A DNA stretch of 64,000 bases, from NCBI GenBank assembly GCA_903917705.1, contig CAIXBQ010000142.1:1-64000 (forward strand), written 5' to 3'. A program made the position numbers and the translations under genes. The DNA comes from an uncultured Verrucomicrobia subdivision 3 bacterium (GTDB taxonomy: Bacteria; Verrucomicrobiota; Verrucomicrobiia; Limisphaerales; UBA11358). Positions 18,173 through 28,312 of this stretch are shown one piece after another (position 1 is the first letter of the stretch; the number at the start of each line of letters is the position of its first letter). Under the pieces are notes generated by a model. The model was given only the letters and a program-made list of their open reading frames with translations. It did not search any database and was not told where the DNA came from.

Positions 18173-19468
18173 CTATTTCCGCTCTGCCACTGGAACGTAG
18201 TGGTTCAGCGTGCGACCGGTGTAAATCTGGCGTGGACGGTAAATCCGGCTCTTCGGCTCCTCCATGATTTCCTTGTAATTCGCAATCCAGCCCGGCATGC
18301 GGCCGATGGCGAATATCACGGTGAACATTTCCACGGGAATGCCGATGGCGCGCATGATGATGCCGCTGTAGAAATCCACGTTCGGATACAGCTTGCGCTC
18401 GACAAAATAGGAATCTTTAAGCGCCGCCTCTTCCAACTTCTTCGCAATGTCCAGCAACGGGTCATCGATGTGCAATTTGGACAGCACCTCGTCGCACGCC
18501 TTCTTGATGATTTTGGCGCGCGGGTCGTAATTTTTATAGACGCGGTGACCGAAGCCCATGAGCTTCTTGCCACTGTTCTTGTCCTTGGCCGCCGTGATAA
18601 ACTTCGAACCGTCATCCCCTTCCCGGTGGATCTGCTGGAGCATTTCGATGACCGCCTGATTCGCACCACCGTGCAGCGGCCCCCAGAGCGCACACACGCC
18701 GGCGGCGCAGCTGGCGAACAGGTTCGCCTGGCTCGACGCCACCATCCGGACGGTCGAGGTGGAACAGTTCTGCTCATGATCCGCGTGCAGCAGGAAAATC
18801 AAATCAAGCGCCTTGACCACCTCGGGCTTGAGCACAAAATCTTCATACGGCATTGAAAACAACATGTGCAGGAAGTTTTCCGTGTATTTGTAGCTTTGCT
18901 TGGGGTAAATCAGCGGCAGCCCCTTGGATTTGCGGTAGGAATATGCCGCAATGGTCCGCACCTGCGAAATGAGCCGCGCGACATACACGTCGAATTGCTT
19001 GTTCTTGCCCCACTGCCAGCGCATCAAATCCTCGTCGAAACAGCTCGACGCATTGATCATCGCCGAGAGAATCGCCATCGGGTGCGCGCCCGTCGGGAAG
19101 CCCTCGAAGTGAAACTTCATGTCCTCGTGCAAATACTGGTTGTCCGTGAGCAGGTCGGAGAATTTCTTCAACTGCGCACGGTTCGGGAGTTCACCATAGA
19201 TGATCAAGTGCGCCGTCTCGACGAAATTGGACTTCTCCGCCAGTTCCTCGATGGGGATGCCGCGGTAGCGCAAAATGCCCTGGTCACCGTCAATGAACGT
19301 GACGTTGCTGACGCACGAGCCGGTGTTCCCGTAGCCGTCGTCAATGGTGATGTAGCCGGTGCTCGCCCGCAGCGCCGACACGTCCACGGCCTTTTCATTC
19401 TCGCTGCCCGTCAGCGTCGGCAGCGTGTAGGTTTTCCCGTCCAGTTCCAGTTTGGCTTGGTTGCTCAT
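18173..19468 (-). CDS. gltA: Citrate synthase
   Basis: 431 residues. It condenses oxaloacetate with acetyl-CoA at the entry to the TCA cycle. The catalytic set is visible: [15 protein letters not shown] (His), [13 protein letters not shown] (His) and YPNVDFYSG (Asp). The N-terminal domain with GYGNTGSC and [12 protein letters not shown] marks the long Gram-negative hexameric type, which is commonly NADH-regulated. The frame is open to 19567, but the ATG at 19468 gives the family start ([12 protein letters not shown]). It lies near sucCD but on the opposite strand, with the kinase gene next downstream. cysS is divergent. Confidence 0.97.
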   Translation of the reverse strand: MSNQAKLELDGKTYTLPTLTGSENEKAVDVSALRASTGYITIDDGYGNTGSCVSNVTFIDGDQGILRYRGIPIEELAEKSNFVETAHLIIYGELPNRAQLKKFSDLLTDNQYLHEDMKFHFEGFPTGAHPMAILSAMINASSCFDEDLMRWQWGKNKQFDVYVARLISQVRTIAAYSYRKSKGLPLIYPKQSYKYTENFLHMLFSMPYEDFVLKPEVVKALDLIFLLHADHEQNCSTSTVRMVASSQANLFASCAAGVCALWGPLHGGANQAVIEMLQQIHREGDDGSKFITAAKDKNSGKKLMGFGHRVYKNYDPRAKIIKKACDEVLSKLHIDDPLLDIAKKLEEAALKDSYFVERKLYPNVDFYSGIIMRAIGIPVEMFTVIFAIGRMPGWIANYKEIMEEPKSRIYRPRQIYTGRTLNHYVPVAERK

Positions 19469-19608
19469 GGGTGCTAATTGATAAAATTGAATTTTGTTCT
19501 GCAAAATTTGCCGGTGAATCAGGAAATTGCAAGCCGCGAAACAAAAAATATCGCCCGTAGATTCCACTTTTCTTTCCCGCGCCGCACCGTAACTTGGCCG
19601 CCAGACAA

Positions 19609-21033
19609 ATGGCCTTGAAACTGTTCAACACGCTCACGCGCTCCGTCCAGGAGTTCACGCCCCTCGACCCCGCCGGCAGAAAAGTCGGCCTGTATTGCTG
19701 CGGGCCGACGGTTTATGACTTCGCCCACATCGGCAACTGGCGCACCTTTGTCTTCGCCGACCTCGTCCGCCGTACGCTCGAATTTTCCGGCTACGACGTT
19801 CAGCACGTCATGAACATCACGGACGTGGAGGACAAAATCATCAAGCGCGTCCGCGAAAACAAAACCACCCTCCGCGAATTCACCGGCAGGTTTGAGGCCG
19901 CCTTCCTCGACGATCTGAAAACACTCAGCTGCCGCGAACCGCACGTCAAACCGCGAGCCACCGAGCACATTCCTGAAATCATCGCCATCATTGAAAAGCT
20001 CGTCGCGCGCGGCGTCGCCTACAAGGTCCATGACGGCTCGGTTTATTTCAGCATCGAAAAATATCGCGGCTGCGGCTGTTGCTACGGCCAGTTGCTAAAG
20101 CTGAACCTCGATGAGATGCGCGCCGGCGAACGAGTCGCCGCGGATGAATACGAAAAAGAATCCGTCGCCGACTTTGCGCTGTGGAAGGCCTATGTGCCGG
20201 AGGATGGCGATGTCACATGGGACAGTCCCTGGGGAAAAGGCCGGCCCGGCTGGCACATCGAATGTTCCGCCATGAGCATCAAGGCGCTCGGGGAGACCTT
20301 CGACCTACACCTCGGCGGCGAGGACCTGAAGTTTCCGCATCACGAAGATGAGATCGCCCAGAGCGAGGGGGCGACCGGCAAACCGTTCGTCAAATACTGG
20401 CTGCATGGCGCCCACCTGCTCGTCGAGGGCAAAAAGATGAGCAAGTCGCTCGGAAACTTCTTCACGCTACGCGACCTGCTGGCGAAAGGGTTCACCGGCC
20501 GCGAGGTGCGGTATCTCCTGCTGACGGCGCATTACCGCGAGACTTTCAACTTTACGCTCGACGGCCTGCACGGCGCGAAGACCGCGCTGGCCCGCATTGA
20601 TGAATGTGTCGGCAAGCTGCGCGAACTGGGCAAGGGCGCCTTGCCGCGCACCCAAGCTGCCCCGCCGGCCAGCCCGGCCAGCTTGGTGGCGCAATTCTCC
20701 TTCGCGCTCGCCGATGACCTGAATATTTCCGCTTCGTGGGGCGCCGTTTTTGAATGGGTGCGCGAGACAAACAAGCGGATCGCCGATAATTCCCTGACCG
20801 CAACCGACGCCGCGGACGCCTTGATCGCGTGGGAAAAAGTGGACGCTGTTCTCGGTGTCGGCACGAAAACTGAAACGGAAGTTCCCGCTGACATCCTCGC
20901 GCTGGCCGAGGCGCGCGCGACCGCCAAGCAGGCCAGGGATTTCAAACGCGCCGACGCCATCCGCGACGAGCTGAAGGCAAAAGGCTGGGTTATTGAAGAC
21001 ACGCCGAAGGGCATTAAGCTGAAAAAGATTTGA
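19609..21033 (+). CDS. cysS: Cysteine--tRNA ligase
   Basis: 474 residues. It charges tRNA-Cys. The class I signature is AHIGNWRTF (HIGH-type), and the second is [19 protein letters not shown] and [15 protein letters not shown] carry the zinc-binding Cys/His/His/Glu set together with the N-terminal [10 protein letters not shown]-terminal DALR-like helical domain follows. The ATG at 19609 ([11 protein letters not shown]) is preferred over a start 5 codons earlier. tmk follows after 38 bp. Confidence 0.97.
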   Translation: MALKLFNTLTRSVQEFTPLDPAGRKVGLYCCGPTVYDFAHIGNWRTFVFADLVRRTLEFSGYDVQHVMNITDVEDKIIKRVRENKTTLREFTGRFEAAFLDDLKTLSCREPHVKPRATEHIPEIIAIIEKLVARGVAYKVHDGSVYFSIEKYRGCGCCYGQLLKLNLDEMRAGERVAADEYEKESVADFALWKAYVPEDGDVTWDSPWGKGRPGWHIECSAMSIKALGETFDLHLGGEDLKFPHHEDEIAQSEGATGKPFVKYWLHGAHLLVEGKKMSKSLGNFFTLRDLLAKGFTGREVRYLLLTAHYRETFNFTLDGLHGAKTALARIDECVGKLRELGKGALPRTQAAPPASPASLVAQFSFALADDLNISASWGAVFEWVRETNKRIADNSLTATDAADALIAWEKVDAVLGVGTKTETEVPADILALAEARATAKQARDFKRADAIRDELKAKGWVIEDTPKGIKLKKI

Positions 21034-21071
21034 TCGCCCGTCAGCGTACAAACCGTAAATACCAATTGTAA

Positions 21072-21728
21072 ATGTCGAAAGGTCTGTTCATCACATTCGA
21101 AGGCACCGAAGGCTGTGGCAAGTCCACGCAGATCAAGCTGCTCGCCGAGCATCTGCAGGCCATCGGCCACCGGGTGCGCACACTGCGCGAGCCGGGCGGC
21201 ACGCCCATCGGCGAGGAAATCCGCCACACGCTCAAACACAGTCACGCCAACACCGCGATGACCGCCGAGGCTGAGCTCCTCCTGATGAACGCCAGCCGCG
21301 CCCAGCTCGTCCGCGAAATCATCCGCCCCGCCCTCGCGGCCGGCGAAATGGTTTTGAGCGACCGGTTCTACGATTCCACGACCGCGTATCAAGGCTATGG
21401 CCGAGAACTGGACCTCAACCAAGTGAAGTCCGTCATCGATTTTGCCGTCGGCGAGACCCGGCCGAACCTTACCCTGTTTCTGCATGTCCCGTCGGAAGTC
21501 AGCGCCGAGCGGCTGCGGTCGCGCCAATCCACACTGCCGTTCGTCCGCGACCGCATCGAGGAGGCCGACCGGAAATTTTTCGAGCGCGTCGCGCACGGCT
21601 TCGGCGTCATCGCCGCCGGCGAACCGCAGCGCGTCAAGTTCATCAATGGCGCGCGGCCGGCCGATGTCGTCTGCGCCAGCATCTGGGAGATTGTCCAGCC
21701 GTTGCTGCCAAAGGTCGGCCGGTGGTGA
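21072..21728 (+). CDS. tmk: Thymidylate kinase
   Basis: 218 residues. It phosphorylates dTMP to dTDP. The P-loop is FEGTEGCGKST, the DRF/Y motif is SDRFYDSTTAYQGYGR, and LREPGGTPIGEEIR is the typical dTMP-binding stretch. Length is normal. It is downstream of cysS on the same strand and followed after 45 bp by a small DUF4404-like gene. Confidence 0.96.
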   Translation: MSKGLFITFEGTEGCGKSTQIKLLAEHLQAIGHRVRTLREPGGTPIGEEIRHTLKHSHANTAMTAEAELLLMNASRAQLVREIIRPALAAGEMVLSDRFYDSTTAYQGYGRELDLNQVKSVIDFAVGETRPNLTLFLHVPSEVSAERLRSRQSTLPFVRDRIEEADRKFFERVAHGFGVIAAGEPQRVKFINGARPADVVCASIWEIVQPLLPKVGRW

Positions 21729-21773
21729 ATTTGTTTGCCGGATTCAAATGGCAGGGTAAGTTTCCTCCAGACC

Positions 21774-22106
21774 ATGATTGAAAAAACCATCAGCGAAATT
21801 GAGGCGAAAATCAGCGGCGCCGAATCCGTGAGCGCCGAGCGCAAAGCGGAACTGTTGAAACTGCTCGGCACCTTGAAGACCGAAGTCGCCAAGTTGGCCC
21901 AAACTCACGGTGACCAGGCTGACAGCATCGCTGGCTTCGCCCAGCTTTCCGCGCATGAGGCCACGCGCGCCCAGCCGAATCCGGAATTACGCGAACTCTC
22001 GCTGCAAGGCCTGCGCTCATCCGTGGAAGACCTCGAACTGTCTCATCCGCGCCTGGCCCAAATCGTCAACAGCATCAGCAAGACCCTGTCGGACCTGGGT
22101 ATTTGA
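21774..22106 (+). CDS. DUF4404-like small helical protein
   Basis: 110 residues, almost entirely helical and coiled-coil-like (AERKAELLKLLGTLKTEVAKL), ending HPRLAQIVNSISKTLSDLGI, which resembles the DUF4404 family. The function of that family is unknown to me. The ATG at 21774 gives the family-like start MIEKTISEIEAKI. It is likely cytosolic and co-oriented with tmk. Confidence 0.6.
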   Translation: MIEKTISEIEAKISGAESVSAERKAELLKLLGTLKTEVAKLAQTHGDQADSIAGFAQLSAHEATRAQPNPELRELSLQGLRSSVEDLELSHPRLAQIVNSISKTLSDLGI

Positions 22107-22171
22107 TTTTCGACCAGCGCAACGACGGTTCAGAATATCACCCGGACGATTCCTGATATTCGGCTGATCTA

Positions 22172-22810
22172 TTAATCCGCCACCGGTTCCAGTTTCGCAA
22201 TCGCCGCCATGAGTTCATCCGCCACCTGCTGGTAGATTGCCTTCAATCGCGCCTTGTCACACGTTTTCGCCTCGGCGCGCAAAGCATCAAAATTCATCGG
22301 CGCCCCGTATTTCACCATCACCCGGCGCGGGCGGGGAAATTTGTGGTCGCGCCCATATGCCTCGAACGTCCCGAACACGCGCACCGGCACGATCGGCGCG
22401 GCTGATTTGATGACCGTCAGGCCGATGCCGGAACGCGCCGGCTGCAACCGTCCATCCTTCGTCCGCGTGCCCTCCGGAAACAAAACAATGCCATTGCCGG
22501 CGAGCAGCCGGTCCATGATATTCTTCAATCCTCTGGCCCCGCCACCGTCGCGGTCCACCGGCACGACACTCCAGGAACGCAGCAAGGCGCCCATGCCGGG
22601 AAAATGAAACAGGGATTCGCGCGCCAGAAAGCTGATGGTGCGCTTCACGCCGCAGCCGATGAGCGGCGGATCCAGAAAACTGCCGTGGTTCGCGGCCAGC
22701 ACCACCCCGCCTTTCAGAGGCACATTTTCCGTGCCGAACACGCGCCACCGGAAATACGTCGCGAAGATGGCGCGAAACACCATCCAGCCGATGCGGTAGG
22801 ACAAATTCAT
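22172..22810 (-). CDS. plsC: 1-acyl-sn-glycerol-3-phosphate acyltransferase
   Basis: 212 residues. It acylates lysophosphatidic acid in phospholipid synthesis at the inner membrane. The acyltransferase boxes are visible: AANHGSFLDPP (NHx4D), FPEGTRTKDG (box III), and APIVPVRV (box IV). An N-terminal hydrophobic helix anchors it. Its start overlaps the cmk stop in an ATGA, showing translational coupling in a cmk-plsC pair common in bacteria. Confidence 0.93.
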   Translation of the reverse strand: MNLSYRIGWMVFRAIFATYFRWRVFGTENVPLKGGVVLAANHGSFLDPPLIGCGVKRTISFLARESLFHFPGMGALLRSWSVVPVDRDGGGARGLKNIMDRLLAGNGIVLFPEGTRTKDGRLQPARSGIGLTVIKSAAPIVPVRVFGTFEAYGRDHKFPRPRRVMVKYGAPMNFDALRAEAKTCDKARLKAIYQQVADELMAAIAKLEPVAD

Positions 22811-23469
22811 TTTCCCGGCAACCGCTTGTGAATCTCCTCCAGCAACAGCCGGCTCGTCTGTTCCGAGGTCATGCTGGAATTGTTGATCACCTTCGCACCG
22901 AGCGCGATCATCAGGGGCGCGACCGCCCGCTGGCTGTCCCGCTGGTCGCGCGCGGCGAGATTTTCATTCACGCCGTCGGCAGCGCGACGGGCGGAACGCT
23001 CGGCCAGCGTCGCATCGAGATAAAACTTGTAGTCCGTCTCCGGGAAGACATTCGTGCCGATGTCGCGGCCTTCCATCACCAGGTTGCCGAACTGGATGCA
23101 GTCGCGCTGGGTCAGCTTCATCCACTTGCGCACTGCTGGCACGGCGGCGACATGCGACACGGCGGCGGCGGTCTCCGGCGTGCGGATTTCCTTTTCGGGG
23201 AAATACGTTTCCACGAGCAGATGGACGGTGCGCAGCCCGCTTTTCTCCACGCACTCCAGCTTGGTTTTCCACTTGCGGCAAGCGGCGCCGACGGCTTTGG
23301 CATCGTGGACATCCACGCGCTTCTGCAGGCAATACCAGGCCAGCGTGCGATACATCGCACCGGTGTCCACATACACGTAGCCGAGCGCCTTGGCCACGAG
23401 TTTGGAGTTCGTGCTCTTGCCGCTCGCGCTCGTGCCGTCAATGGCAATGACAATGGGATATTTTTTCAA
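22807..23469 (-). CDS. cmk: (d)CMP kinase
   Basis: 220 residues. It phosphorylates CMP and dCMP. The P-loop is IDGTSASGKST, then VDTGAMYRTLAWY and MEGRDIGTNVFPETDYKFYLDA, which are family motifs for CMP recognition. It lies between aroA and plsC. The aroA-cmk adjacency is common across bacteria and supports one transcription unit from 27936 leftwards. Confidence 0.95.
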   Translation of the reverse strand: MKKYPIVIAIDGTSASGKSTNSKLVAKALGYVYVDTGAMYRTLAWYCLQKRVDVHDAKAVGAACRKWKTKLECVEKSGLRTVHLLVETYFPEKEIRTPETAAAVSHVAAVPAVRKWMKLTQRDCIQFGNLVMEGRDIGTNVFPETDYKFYLDATLAERSARRAADGVNENLAARDQRDSQRAVAPLMIALGAKVINNSSMTSEQTSRLLLEEIHKRLPGK

Positions 23470-23538
23470 ATGTCTTGAATCGTTTTAATTGTTAAATCGT
23501 CGCCTCGTGAATCATTGGATCGACCGCCGTAACGTCCA

Positions 23539-25044
23539 TCAATCCGCAAATAAATCATCGCCGCCCAGCTTCCGCGTGCGCCGGCCATCTTTGATCTCCC
23601 AGATCTCCGCGCCCAGCCCGTGTGGCGGCGGCGCGGCGAGCTTTTGGAAGAAATTCGGGAACGTCTTCTTCACACAGGAGGGATTTTTAATTTTTATGCC
23701 GGGAACTTTCAACCCCAAAACCGCAAAACACATCGCCATGCGATGGTCGTTGTATGTTTCAATCTCCGCGCCGTGCAGCGGAGACGGCCAAACCGTTAAC
23801 GTATCGTCTTCCTCCACCACTTTCGCGCCACACTTGGTTAACTCCGTGCGTAATGCGATGACGCGTTCGCATTCTTGAACGCGCAGGCGGCCGAGGTCGG
23901 TGAATTTGGTGAATTCTTTTCCACGTAGCCAATCTTCCAGCGGCGCGATTACGATTGCCGTCATGATGCTATCTCCAAGATCAACGGCTCTTGAAACTTC
24001 GCATTTCGAAGATTCGATGGCTTTCGTATAAACCTCACCAACAAATTTCTGGTCAAGCGACTTGCCTTCTTTTGCCAGCGCTTGCAATTGCTTAAACATG
24101 TTTTGAAAATCGCGAAAGAGCGGTCCAAAACCCAAGTATTTTTTGAAATTTTCGTCAATTTGCCATCCGGTTTGCGGCCAATTAAGGACTTTAATGCTCT
24201 TATCAAGACCACCGTGGACGACGTGACCAAGACGAAATGGTTCTGGTAGCGATATTTTTAGTTCTGGCAAATATGGAATATCCTCTATTCGCGGAGTGAT
24301 TTTCCAAGCCGCCAAAAAATAGCTCCCGCTGCTCGCGTCCGGCTCGATCTGAAATTTACCACCTTGTTTGGGAAAGACCTCGACCAGCTTGGTGGTCATC
24401 GCCACATACGGCGATTCGTCCGCGTTCTCGCCCACGACCTCACCCTGCCAGTTGCCGATGCCCGCGCTCAGCAACAGCGCCGACGCAAACTGCGAACTTT
24501 CCCCGATGCTGACGCGGCATTTGCCTCGCTTCGGGCCTTCGCCAAAAATCTTCACGGGCAACTTGTCATTGCCGCTTTCCGACTCGACGCGGTAACCGAG
24601 TTCGCGCAGGGCCTGAAACAGCGCCGCCTGCGGCCGCTCGTGCATCCGGGGCACGCCGCTCAGGCGATACACGCCCTTGCCCAGGCAGACGAACGCCGCG
24701 AGAAACCGCGCCGCCGTCCCCGCGTTGCCCACGAACAAGTCCATCGGCTGCGCCTCCGTGCCGCCGGGCGGCACCACGCCGCCGTTGCCATAGACCGTGA
24801 TGGTGCGGTTGCCAGGCTCGGCCGGGTCCGGCTCCACGTTCACCATGAAGCCCATTTCCTGCAGGCACTCCACCATGATCTGCGTGTCCTCGCTCCAGAG
24901 CGCGCCCGACAAAACCGTCTCGCCGTCCGCCAGCGCCGCGAGGATCAGCGCGCGGTTCGTGATGCTCTTGGAACCCGGCACGGTGATCTCCGCGCGCACC
25001 GGTTTATCGAGCGGCACAATTTCTATGAGTTCGGGAAGCGGCAT
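23539..25044 (-). CDS. aroA: 3-phosphoshikimate 1-carboxyvinyltransferase with an unusual internal segment
   Basis: 501 residues, against about 430 in typical EPSP synthases. It transfers enolpyruvate from PEP to shikimate-3-phosphate. Conserved parts are PGSKSITNRAL, NAGTAARFL, RMHERPQAAL, GESSQFASALL, LGDSIMTA (catalytic Asp), RVQECER (catalytic Glu and Arg), NDHRMAM and KKTFPNFF. Two oddities stand out. Between SGSYFLAAW and DLGDSIMT there are about 50 extra residues encoded by visibly AT-richer DNA (about 23975-24290). In addition, the usual RVKE is RVQE, replacing a lysine that contacts S3P in the E. coli enzyme. It follows tyrA by 9 bp. Confidence 0.93.
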   Translation of the reverse strand: MPLPELIEIVPLDKPVRAEITVPGSKSITNRALILAALADGETVLSGALWSEDTQIMVECLQEMGFMVNVEPDPAEPGNRTITVYGNGGVVPPGGTEAQPMDLFVGNAGTAARFLAAFVCLGKGVYRLSGVPRMHERPQAALFQALRELGYRVESESGNDKLPVKIFGEGPKRGKCRVSIGESSQFASALLLSAGIGNWQGEVVGENADESPYVAMTTKLVEVFPKQGGKFQIEPDASSGSYFLAAWKITPRIEDIPYLPELKISLPEPFRLGHVVHGGLDKSIKVLNWPQTGWQIDENFKKYLGFGPLFRDFQNMFKQLQALAKEGKSLDQKFVGEVYTKAIESSKCEVSRAVDLGDSIMTAIVIAPLEDWLRGKEFTKFTDLGRLRVQECERVIALRTELTKCGAKVVEEDDTLTVWPSPLHGAEIETYNDHRMAMCFAVLGLKVPGIKIKNPSCVKKTFPNFFQKLAAPPPHGLGAEIWEIKDGRRTRKLGGDDLFAD

Positions 25045-25053
25045 CGGGAATCT

Positions 25054-25944
25054 CTATTCCGACGAAGGCGAAGCGCAGACCGCGCACCAATTGTCCCGCC
25101 GCGCCTTGGCCGTGGCGAAATACTTCTCGATGACTCTGGCGTCGTTCCGTTTGAGGGCGGACTGGAATCGCTTCAATTCCGCCACCAGCGCATCCACCGA
25201 GCGGGCGAGGTTTTTACGGTTGGCCAGCGCGATATCACGCCACATTTCCGGCGAACCCGAAGCGATGCGCGTCGCGTCACGGAAACCCGTCGCGCACAAA
25301 CCCGTTTGCGCCCGGGGATGACGCGGGTCGAGCACCCAGCCGGCGAGCGCCGCGGCCACCACGTGTGGCAGATGGCTCGTGCGGCTGACCAGCAAATCAT
25401 GTTGCGCCGCATCCAAGCGCAGCGTCCGTGCCCCCAGCGATTGCCAGAACCGCTCCAGCTTGCGGACGGCGGCGGCATTGGCGGTCTTGTGGGGCGTGAG
25501 GATATTGACCGCGCCCTCGAACAGATCAGCGCGCGCGGCCAGCACGCCCATCTTCTCCCCGCCGGCCATCGGATGGCTGCCGATGAAATGCGCGCCCGAT
25601 TGCTTCAGGACCGACGACAGCTCGCGCACCACGTCAGCCTTCACGCTGCCAACATCCGTGACGATGGCGCCCCGTTTGAGCGCGGAAAGGAATTGCTGGG
25701 CCAGCGGGCGCATCTGCGCCAGCGGCGTGCAGAGGATGACCAGGTCCGCGCCGGAAACCGCCGCCAGCAGATCGGTGGTGGCATAGTCCGCCGCGCCTGC
25801 GCGTTCGCAATCCTTCAAGCTGGCCGTCCGCCGGACAAAGCCGGCCACTTCGCGGGCGAGCCGGCGCTGACGCACGGCCAGTCCGATGGAGCCGCCCAGC
25901 AAGCCGACACCGATGATGGATATTTTCTGAAACTGCACGCGCAA
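25054..25944 (-). CDS. tyrA: Prephenate/arogenate dehydrogenase
   Basis: 296 residues. It makes the tyrosine precursor by NAD(P)-dependent oxidative decarboxylation. The Rossmann motif is ISIIGVGLLGGSIG, the second block is LVILCTPL, and GSHPMAGGEKMG holds the conserved His/Pro/Met loop at the active site. RTSHLPHVVAAAL is a helical-domain hallmark. No chorismate mutase or ACT domain is present. It is upstream of aroA in a small aromatic amino-acid cluster. Confidence 0.93.
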   Translation of the reverse strand: MRVQFQKISIIGVGLLGGSIGLAVRQRRLAREVAGFVRRTASLKDCERAGAADYATTDLLAAVSGADLVILCTPLAQMRPLAQQFLSALKRGAIVTDVGSVKADVVRELSSVLKQSGAHFIGSHPMAGGEKMGVLAARADLFEGAVNILTPHKTANAAAVRKLERFWQSLGARTLRLDAAQHDLLVSRTSHLPHVVAAALAGWVLDPRHPRAQTGLCATGFRDATRIASGSPEMWRDIALANRKNLARSVDALVAELKRFQSALKRNDARVIEKYFATAKARRDNWCAVCASPSSE

Positions 25945-26025
25945 AAAGATAGCGGATGGCGGGCCCTTCGTGAATCGTTAATTCAGGAATCATTGCCGCC
26001 GGCGTTCCCCCGCCTGCCCGGCGAA

Positions 26026-27102
26026 TCACACCTCAACGATTTGGCCGGTCCGCGCCGCTGCCAGGCAGGCATCCAGCACCTTTTGCGTCTGCCACGCCCA
26101 CCTGGGCCAGTCGCCGTTGAGCCGGCCCGAGCAGATCTGGTCCGCGAAGTTCCGCCACATCCGCGCGTCCTGCGCCGTGGCGTGGCCCTGCTTCATCGGG
26201 TCCTCGCCCGGCGGGCAGGTCACCTCGCCCGGCACGGTGACGAAGTGCTCATTCACCTCGAACGCCGGCTCGTAGCTGTTGAACGGATGGATGAAGTCCG
26301 GCAGGCGCAGCCAGCCCTGCCGGCCACTCACGTGGAACCACTGCTGACGCGCCGCCAGGAACGAGGAATAAAACTCCACCGTCACGCCGCCGGGATAAAA
26401 CAGTTCCGCCACGAATTCCGTCGGGGCCGAGGGACGCCCCGGCAGGTTCTCCGATTGCGACAGGATTTTCCCGCTCACCGACTGCGGCATTTGCCAGTTC
26501 ATCGTCCAGAGCGCGAGGCGCAGGCAATACCAGCCGAGGTCGCCCAGGCAGCCGGCCGGTTCGAGCGCGCCGTTCGCGCGGATGTTCGTCCGGAGAAATT
26601 CCTCGTTCCCATAAAAGCTGAAGGCCGACGATATCCGCCGGATCTCGCCCACGCTCTTCCCGTCGTCCAGCACCGCGCGGACGCGCGCGAGGCGCGGGCT
26701 GTGCATGAACATCACCCCGTCCAGGAACTGCACCCGGTGCTTCGCGCACGCGTCAATCATCCCGCCCAGCTGGGCCGCGCTCGTCCCGCACGGCTTTTCG
26801 CAGAGGATGTGTTTGCCCGCCGCCGCCGCGCGCAGCACCCATTCCTGCCGCAAACCCGTCGGCAGCGGCACATAGACCGCGTCCACCTCCGGCGATGCGA
26901 TCAATTCCTCATAGCTGCCGCAGGCGCGCGGCGCAGTCGCGAACGCGAACTCCCGCTGACATTCCTCGATGTATCGGCGACTCCGCTCCAGCTCGCGGCT
27001 CGCCACCGCGGCCACCACGCAATTGCCGGAATGGTGGATGGCCTTCCAATTCTTCCTGCCGATGCCGGCCGTGCTCAAGAACCCGATGCGCAATTTCTTC
27101 AT
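26026..27102 (-). CDS. Gfo/Idh/MocA family oxidoreductase
   Basis: 358 residues. It is an NAD(P)-dependent sugar or polyol dehydrogenase-like protein. The N-terminal Rossmann fold starts IGFLSTAGIG, VYVPLPTG is the second nucleotide-binding block, and CEKPCG is the diagnostic EKP lysine. The C-terminal alpha/beta domain follows (GCLGDLGWYCLRLAL). There is no signal peptide. It starts 3 bp after the CbiX-like gene, so the pair is probably co-transcribed. The substrate cannot be named. Confidence 0.9.
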   Translation of the reverse strand: MKKLRIGFLSTAGIGRKNWKAIHHSGNCVVAAVASRELERSRRYIEECQREFAFATAPRACGSYEELIASPEVDAVYVPLPTGLRQEWVLRAAAAGKHILCEKPCGTSAAQLGGMIDACAKHRVQFLDGVMFMHSPRLARVRAVLDDGKSVGEIRRISSAFSFYGNEEFLRTNIRANGALEPAGCLGDLGWYCLRLALWTMNWQMPQSVSGKILSQSENLPGRPSAPTEFVAELFYPGGVTVEFYSSFLAARQQWFHVSGRQGWLRLPDFIHPFNSYEPAFEVNEHFVTVPGEVTCPPGEDPMKQGHATAQDARMWRNFADQICSGRLNGDWPRWAWQTQKVLDACLAAARTGQIVEV

Positions 27103-27105
27103 AAA

Positions 27106-27936
27106 TCAATTCGCCGCCTCCCGCACGCGTTCCAGGATCACCCCGGCCAGCAGCGGCTCCGTGCCGACCGCGGCCGAATACCAGATGCGGCGGCCGCGCA
27201 ATTCCGTGGGATTGCGCCAGGCCGGCTGGCCCGCCGCGTGGCGCTCCTTGACCACGCGCTCCGGCTCGCCCAGCAGCACGGGGATGTCCTCCACCACATG
27301 CAAGCCGTCGCTCATGAAAAACGGCACCACCACCACATTCTTCGTTGGCGCCAGCGCCGGCCAATCGCCGATGCGCGGCGCCTCCTCCAGATAGACCGCA
27401 TGCACCGCCGCGAACCGGTTCAGCGCGCGGATCAATTCCACCTGGCGCTCCACCGCCGCGCGCGAGTTATCGTGCTTCTCCGTGCCGTGGCCCGCGATTA
27501 ACAGCGTGGTCTCCGCCGGCCGGGGCGCGCGCGGAAAGGGAAACTGGCTCATCACCCCCGCCGCGCGCGACAGGATCACCTCCGTCATTTGGTCATGCGT
27601 GCCCACCGGACGGCAGTAGAACAGTTGCGCGTGGGGCGTGCGGATTTTCAGATGATCCGGAAAGCTGAAGCCCAGCTCCTGCGGGATGATTTGCATGCTG
27701 AACCAGCCCTCGCTGATGAAGAGCGGCACGATGAAGATGCGCGGCGCCGCCAGTTCCGCGAGGACCGATTTGATCTGCGGCGCCTGTTTCCAGAACGCCT
27801 CGCGGACCTCCGCAAACAAACCGCCCCGGCGCAAGGCCGCCGCGTGCTGGGCGGCGGGCACCGCGGAGCCCGCGTTCAATTCCGTGCCGTGCCCCAGCAC
27901 GACCAGCGCGGCGTCGGAAAATGTCTCGGTTTGCAC
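27106..27936 (-). CDS. CbiX-type sirohydrochlorin chelatase-like protein
   Basis: 276 residues with two CbiX-like halves. The first has VVLGHGTELNAGS and IFIVPLFISEGWFSMQIIP, and the second has LLIAGHGTEKHDNSR and VVVVPFFMSDGLHVVEDIP. The metal-binding His in each GHGT is the family's catalytic feature, inserting Co2+ or Fe2+ into sirohydrochlorin. No other tetrapyrrole gene is adjacent, so the physiological metal and pathway are unclear. The start is GTG. It heads the minus-strand run toward aroA. Confidence 0.8.
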   Translation of the reverse strand: MQTETFSDAALVVLGHGTELNAGSAVPAAQHAAALRRGGLFAEVREAFWKQAPQIKSVLAELAAPRIFIVPLFISEGWFSMQIIPQELGFSFPDHLKIRTPHAQLFYCRPVGTHDQMTEVILSRAAGVMSQFPFPRAPRPAETTLLIAGHGTEKHDNSRAAVERQVELIRALNRFAAVHAVYLEEAPRIGDWPALAPTKNVVVVPFFMSDGLHVVEDIPVLLGEPERVVKERHAAGQPAWRNPTELRGRRIWYSAAVGTEPLLAGVILERVREAAN

Positions 27937-28312
27937 GCGCCCGAGTTTGCCGGAACCGCCGCCGACGGCAAGCCGTTGCCGGATAATTCACACCCGTCCT
28001 TCCGGCGAATGACAATCTTTCGGGGGCTGACGCAACGGGTCCGTCCGGTGAAGTGAGCGTCCTCGCGAGCCGCGCCTGGCGGCGGGCCACCAAGGGGACA
28101 AGTCGGCATCCAGTCAGCTTCAATATGGCGCCCGTTCGGAAGGACTGATGGCCATCTGACATGGCCATTCCGTTTTTCACTCTCGCCCCGCCCAAGCGGG
28201 GAGAGAGCCGGAGTGATGGGAAAGCTATTGCCCCTCCTCACCCCGACCCTCTCCTCCAACCAATGTTGGCGGAGAGGGAGTATCACCCCGACGGTCGCCC
28301 TTCCGTCAGACC
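27937..28312. other. Intergenic region with REP-like fragments
   Basis: 375 bp without a credible gene. It contains an 18-bp word shared with 10037-10054 (here 28055-28072), a hairpin GGCCATCTGACATGGCC at about 28151-28167, and the relative of the 175-bp element at 28178-28290. Confidence 0.55.
28178..28290. repeat. Diverged relative of the 175-bp palindromic element
   Basis: Carries CTCTCGCCCCGCCCAAGCGGGGAGAGAG-type and CCCTCTCCTCC...GGCGGAGAGGG hairpins joined by CCTCACCCC, as in the elements at 10203 and 28771, but with different loops and no matching ends. It is probably a decayed or related family member. Confidence 0.45.

Noticed and set aside
24364-27501. A 1,045-codon plus-strand open frame across aroA, tyrA, the oxidoreductase and CbiX genes
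   Set aside because: It is antisense to four genes with clear family motifs and crosses their boundaries. The Arg/His/Pro-rich composition is typical of a shadow frame.
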